A stretch of DNA of 32,661 nt from an uncultured Clostridia bacterium. GTDB taxonomy: Bacteria; Bacillota; Clostridia; Christensenellales; Aristaeellaceae. The DNA is taken from the NCBI GenBank assembly GCA_934643825.1, contig CAKUCW010000030.1, positions 1-32,661 on the forward strand, given 5' to 3'. A model generated the notes under the pieces. It searched no databases. It was not told the origin of the DNA and saw only the letters and a list, made by a program, of their open reading frames with translations. Made by a program: the position numbers and the translations under genes. Each line of letters begins with the position of its first letter. Positions within the stretch are counted from its first letter, which is position 1. This document shows positions 29,930 through 32,661 of the stretch, piece by piece.

Positions 29930-30238
29930 ATGGCCAGCAAGAAAATTCGCATCAAGCTCTGGGCTTACGAGCACAGCCTCGTTGACCAGGCTGCCGAGCG
30001 CATCGTCGAGACCGCTCGCCGCACCGGTTCCAAGGTGTCCGGCCCGATCCCGCTTCCGACCGAGAAGGAAGTTGTGACGATCCTGCGCGCGCCGCACAAG
30101 TACAAGGATTCCCGCGAACAGTTCGAGCAGCGCACCCACAAGCGCCTGATCGACGTTCAGAACCCCACTCGCGCCACCTTTGACGCGATGGAGAAGCTCG
30201 ATCTCCCCGCTGGTGTGGAAATCGAGATCAAACTGTGA
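29930..30238 (+). CDS. rpsJ: 30S ribosomal protein S10
   Basis: The 102-residue protein is a complete S10 (also NusE in antitermination): KIRIKLWAYEHSLVDQAAERI, TGSKVSGPIPLPTEKEVVTILRAPHKYKDSREQFEQRTHKRLIDV-type central region and GVEIEIKL at the end. It sits in the head of the small subunit. The ATG at 29930 follows AAGGAGG; upstream in-frame codons to 29819 lie in the structured leader. First gene of the S10 operon with its own promoter, 18 bases before rplC. Confidence 0.99.
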   Translation: MASKKIRIKLWAYEHSLVDQAAERIVETARRTGSKVSGPIPLPTEKEVVTILRAPHKYKDSREQFEQRTHKRLIDVQNPTRATFDAMEKLDLPAGVEIEIKL

Positions 30239-30255
30239 TCAGGAGGTAAGCAGAT

Positions 30256-30897
30256 ATGAAGAAAGGTATCGTCGGCAAGAAGATCGGCATGACGCAGATC
30301 TTTACCGAGGACGGCCGCCTGATCCCGGTTACCGTTATTCAGGCAGGTCCCTGCCCGGTCGTTCAGAAGAAGACCGTGGAAAACGATGGCTATGAGGCGA
30401 TTCAGGTCGGCTTCGACGCTTACGCTGAGAACCGTGCCGAGAAGCTGGTGAACAAGCCCCTGAAGGGCCACTTCGCCAAGGCGAACGTCGCCCCCTGCCG
30501 CAAGCTGCGCGAGCTGCGCCTTGAGGATTGCTCCACTTACAACGTTGGCGACGAGGTGAAGGTTGATGTCTTCGCCGCGGGCGACAAGGTTGATATCACC
30601 GGCACCTCCAAGGGCCATGGCTTCACCGGCGCGATTGCCCGTTGGAACCAGCACACCGGCCCGATGGCTCACGGCTCCAAGTATCACCGCGGCGTAGGTT
30701 CCCTGAGCGCGAACTCCACGCCGTCCCGCGTGTTCAAGAACAAGAAGATGTCCGGCCACTATGGCGTTGACCGTGTCACCACGCTGAATCTGAGCGTTGT
30801 GCGCGTGGATGCCGAGCGCAACCTGCTGCTCGTGCGCGGCGCTGTGCCGGGCCCGAACGGCGGAACCCTCGTGATCCGCGATTCCGTCAAGGCCTGA
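30256..30897 (+). CDS. rplC: 50S ribosomal protein L3
   Basis: The 213-residue product is full-length L3, one of the first proteins to bind 23S rRNA near the peptidyl-transferase centre. Marks: KKGIVGKKIGMTQIFTEDGR, DITGTSKGHGFTGAIARW, GSIGxxxxPSRVFK-type sequence (here GSLSANSTPSRVFKNKKMSGHYG) and LLVRGAVPGPNGG. Shine-Dalgarno AGGAGG upstream; 18-base gaps on both sides. Confidence 0.99.
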   Translation: MKKGIVGKKIGMTQIFTEDGRLIPVTVIQAGPCPVVQKKTVENDGYEAIQVGFDAYAENRAEKLVNKPLKGHFAKANVAPCRKLRELRLEDCSTYNVGDEVKVDVFAAGDKVDITGTSKGHGFTGAIARWNQHTGPMAHGSKYHRGVGSLSANSTPSRVFKNKKMSGHYGVDRVTTLNLSVVRVDAERNLLLVRGAVPGPNGGTLVIRDSVKA

Positions 30898-30915
30898 TAA
30901 GGAGGAACCGTCACA

Positions 30916-31539
30916 ATGCCTAAGATTGCAATGCTGAATCAGGAAGGCGCTAAAGTCGGTGAGATCGAGCTGAGCGAAGCGATCTTCGCCTCCGAGATCA
31001 ACGAGAGCGTCCTGCACCTGGTCGTTCGCAGCCAGCTGGCCGCCAAGCGCCAGGGCACCCAGTCCGCCAAGACCCGCGGCGAAGTCCGCGGCGGCGGCCG
31101 TAAGATCTACCGCCAGAAGGGCACCGGCAACGCACGCCACCATGGCAACCGCGCGCCGCAGTTCACCCACGGCGGCGTCGTGTTCGCGCCGAAGCCGCGC
31201 GACTACGTCGTGAATGTGCCGAAGAAGGTTCGCCGCCTGGCGCTCAAGGGCGCCCTCACCTCCAAGGTGAACGATGGCGAGATGATCGTTCTTGACAAGA
31301 TCGCCCTGACCGCGCCGAAGACCCGCGAGGTCGCCGCGATCCTCAAGAACCTGGGCGTCGAAAAGACCGCGCTGCTCGTGCTGGCCGGCCCGGACGACAC
31401 CATCACCCGCGCGTCCGCGAACATCGCGGGCCTGAAGACCGCCTATGTCAACACGATTAACGTGCTGGACATCCTCGGCAATGAGAAGTTCATCATCACC
31501 GAGGAAGCGGTCAAGCTCGTTGAGGAGGTTTACGCGTAA
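30916..31539 (+). CDS. rplD: 50S ribosomal protein L4
   Basis: The 207-residue protein is L4/L1e, which reaches into the exit tunnel and in E. coli represses its own operon. Visible marks are GEIELSEAIF, the tunnel loop TRGEVRGGGRKIYRQKGTGNARH-type segment, RRLALKGALTSK and ANIAGLKTAYVNTINVLDIL. Preceded by AAGGAGG. Its stop overlaps the rplW start (TAATG). If the rpsJ leader is autogenously controlled, L4 is the first candidate effector. Confidence 0.99.
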   Translation: MPKIAMLNQEGAKVGEIELSEAIFASEINESVLHLVVRSQLAAKRQGTQSAKTRGEVRGGGRKIYRQKGTGNARHHGNRAPQFTHGGVVFAPKPRDYVVNVPKKVRRLALKGALTSKVNDGEMIVLDKIALTAPKTREVAAILKNLGVEKTALLVLAGPDDTITRASANIAGLKTAYVNTINVLDILGNEKFIITEEAVKLVEEVYA

Positions 31540-31835
31540 TGAAGAATCCTCATGATATCATCCTCCGCCCCGTTCTGACTGAAAAGTCTTACGACGGCAT
31601 GGCGGATAAGCGCTACGTCTTTGAAGTCGCGATCAACGCGAACAAGATCGAGATCAAGCAGGCCGTTGAAGCTGCTTTCGGCGTCAAGGTTGAGAGCGTC
31701 AACACCCTGCGCACCCTCGGCAAGATCAAGCGTCAGGGCCGTTACGCCGGCCGCACCCCCGAAATCAAGAAGGCTTACGTCACGCTGAAGAAAGACTCCA
31801 AGACCATCGAGTTCTTCGACGGCATGGCGCAGTAA
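31539..31835 (+). CDS. rplW: 50S ribosomal protein L23
   Basis: The 98-residue protein is L23, located at the tunnel exit, where it docks trigger factor and SRP. It has HDIILRPVLTEKSYDGMADKRYVFEVAINANKIEIKQAVEAAFGVKVESVNT in family order and ends KTIEFFDGMAQ. One-base overlap with the rplD stop indicates coupling; the ribosome site (GAGGAGG) lies inside rplD. The next start is 17 bases on. Confidence 0.98.
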   Translation: MKNPHDIILRPVLTEKSYDGMADKRYVFEVAINANKIEIKQAVEAAFGVKVESVNTLRTLGKIKRQGRYAGRTPEIKKAYVTLKKDSKTIEFFDGMAQ

Positions 31836-31852
31836 CAGGGAGGTTAACAAAA

Positions 31853-32661
31853 ATGGCTATTCGTGTTTATAAGCCGACTTCCCCGGCCAGACGTTTCATG
31901 TCGGTGCTCACCTTCGAGGAAGTCACCAAGACGACGCCGGAAAAGTCCCTTCTGGAAAGCAAGAAGAAGAATGCCGGCCGCAATAAGCAGGGCAAGATCA
32001 CCGTTCGCCACCAGGGCGGCGGCAACAAGGTCAAGTACCGCGTGATCGACTTCAAGCGCAACAAGGACGGCATCCCGGCCAAGGTTGCCGGCATCGAGTA
32101 CGATCCGAACCGCACCGCGTTCATCGCGCTGCTCAACTACGCCGACGGCGAGAAGCGCTACATCCTGGCGCCGATCGACCTGAAGACCGGCGACACCGTA
32201 ATTAGCGGTGAAGGCGCGGACATCAAGCCGGGCAACGCCCTGCCGATCCGCAACATCCCTCTCGGTACGCTGATCCACAACATTGAGATCGTTCCGGGCC
32301 GCGGCGGCCAGCTCGTCCGCAGCGCCGGCGACGCCGCTCAGCTGATGGCTAAGGAAGGCGCGAACGCGCAGGTCCGTCTGCCCTCCGGCGAAGTCCGCAT
32401 GATCTCCATGGACGCGAAGGCAACCATCGGCACCGTGAGCAATGCTGACCACAGCAACGTTCGCATCGGTAAGGCCGGTCGCAGCCGTCACATGGGCATC
32501 CGCCCGAGCGTCCGCGGTGTTGTTATGAACCCGTGTGATCACCCGCACGGCGGCGGCGAAGGCAAGAGCCCTGTTGGTCTGCCTGCGCCTGTCACCCCGT
32601 GGGGCAAGCCGGCTCTCGGCCTGAAGACCCGCAAGCACAAGAAGTACTCTGACAAGAAGAT
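31853..32661 (+). CDS. rplB: 50S ribosomal protein L2 (3' end cut by the window)
   Basis: 269 codons of L2 are present; the family is about 275-278 residues, so only a few C-terminal residues are missing. Features in order: MAIRVYKPTSPARRF, KNAGRNKQGKITVRHQGGG, RVIDFKRNKDGIPAKV, IRNIPLGTLIHNIE, GQLVRSAGDAAQLMAKEG and the catalytic-centre loop MNPCDHPHGGGEGKSP with the conserved histidine, then GLKTRKHKKYSDK. L2 is needed for subunit joining and peptidyl transfer. GGGAGG precedes the start. Confidence 0.98.
   Translation, partial: MAIRVYKPTSPARRFMSVLTFEEVTKTTPEKSLLESKKKNAGRNKQGKITVRHQGGGNKVKYRVIDFKRNKDGIPAKVAGIEYDPNRTAFIALLNYADGEKRYILAPIDLKTGDTVISGEGADIKPGNALPIRNIPLGTLIHNIEIVPGRGGQLVRSAGDAAQLMAKEGANAQVRLPSGEVRMISMDAKATIGTVSNADHSNVRIGKAGRSRHMGIRPSVRGVVMNPCDHPHGGGEGKSPVGLPAPVTPWGKPALGLKTRKHKKYSDKK

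Overview
The window looks like chromosome from a Gram-positive anaerobe of the class Clostridia (Bacillota). It is G+C-rich for that class, gut-type lineages of the Christensenellales/Oscillospirales kind are my best guess, and I cannot name a genus. The evidence is the company of genes: clostridial-type EF-Tu, WhiA next to a Crh-like HPr, a T-box ahead of an archaeal/eukaryote-type prolyl-tRNA synthetase, pyruvate kinase with the extra C-terminal domain, the clostridial families DUF6273, DUF3877 and DUF1836, and sigma-A promoters with 17-bp spacers. I count 28 protein genes, all on the + strand except feoB. I saw no phage, transposase, CRISPR or tRNA gene.

Layout. tuf (73-1287) ends in a strong terminator. 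1342-2091 is non-coding and full of nested palindromic repeats. 2092-6021 holds a HIT hydrolase, a MerR regulator and a secreted flavin-dependent reductase with two FMN-binding domains; the reductase promoter has a 19-bp spacer carrying a dyad, the classical MerR layout. 6157-8892 holds a secreted DUF6273 protein and a coupled pair (ATP-grasp, COG1313-type radical SAM). 8893-9412 is a tandem array of structured repeats. 9527-13465 holds pyk, a membrane zinc metallopeptidase, whiA and a Crh-like protein. 13472-15317 is the T-box and proS. 15486-23009 holds DUF3877, two related polytopic membrane proteins (GT-C-like) on either side of an inverted feoA-feoB fusion, and DUF1836. 23153-25561 holds two cell-wall proteins (peptidoglycan-binding protein, L,D-transpeptidase). 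25915-29216 is a polar amino-acid ABC transporter in the order ATPase-binding protein-permease-permease. 29217-29929 is a long leader region, followed by the start of the S10 operon (rpsJ, rplC, rplD, rplW, rplB), cut by the window end.

How it fits together. The two ends belong to the translation superoperon: in many Bacillota tuf is followed at once by rpsJ, whereas here about 28.6 kb of metabolic, envelope and transport genes lie between them. The middle mixes central carbon control (pyk, whiA/crh), iron uptake (feoB), extracytoplasmic electron transfer, wall remodelling and amino-acid import. The strongest leads for follow-up are the MerR-reductase regulatory pair, the families of dispersed palindromic repeats (one nested inside another, one with compensatory changes in its stems), the structured rpsJ leader, the pair of GT-C-like paralogues flanking feoB, and the coupled ATP-grasp/radical-SAM genes. 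I do not see a clear new multi-gene defence or mobile system.
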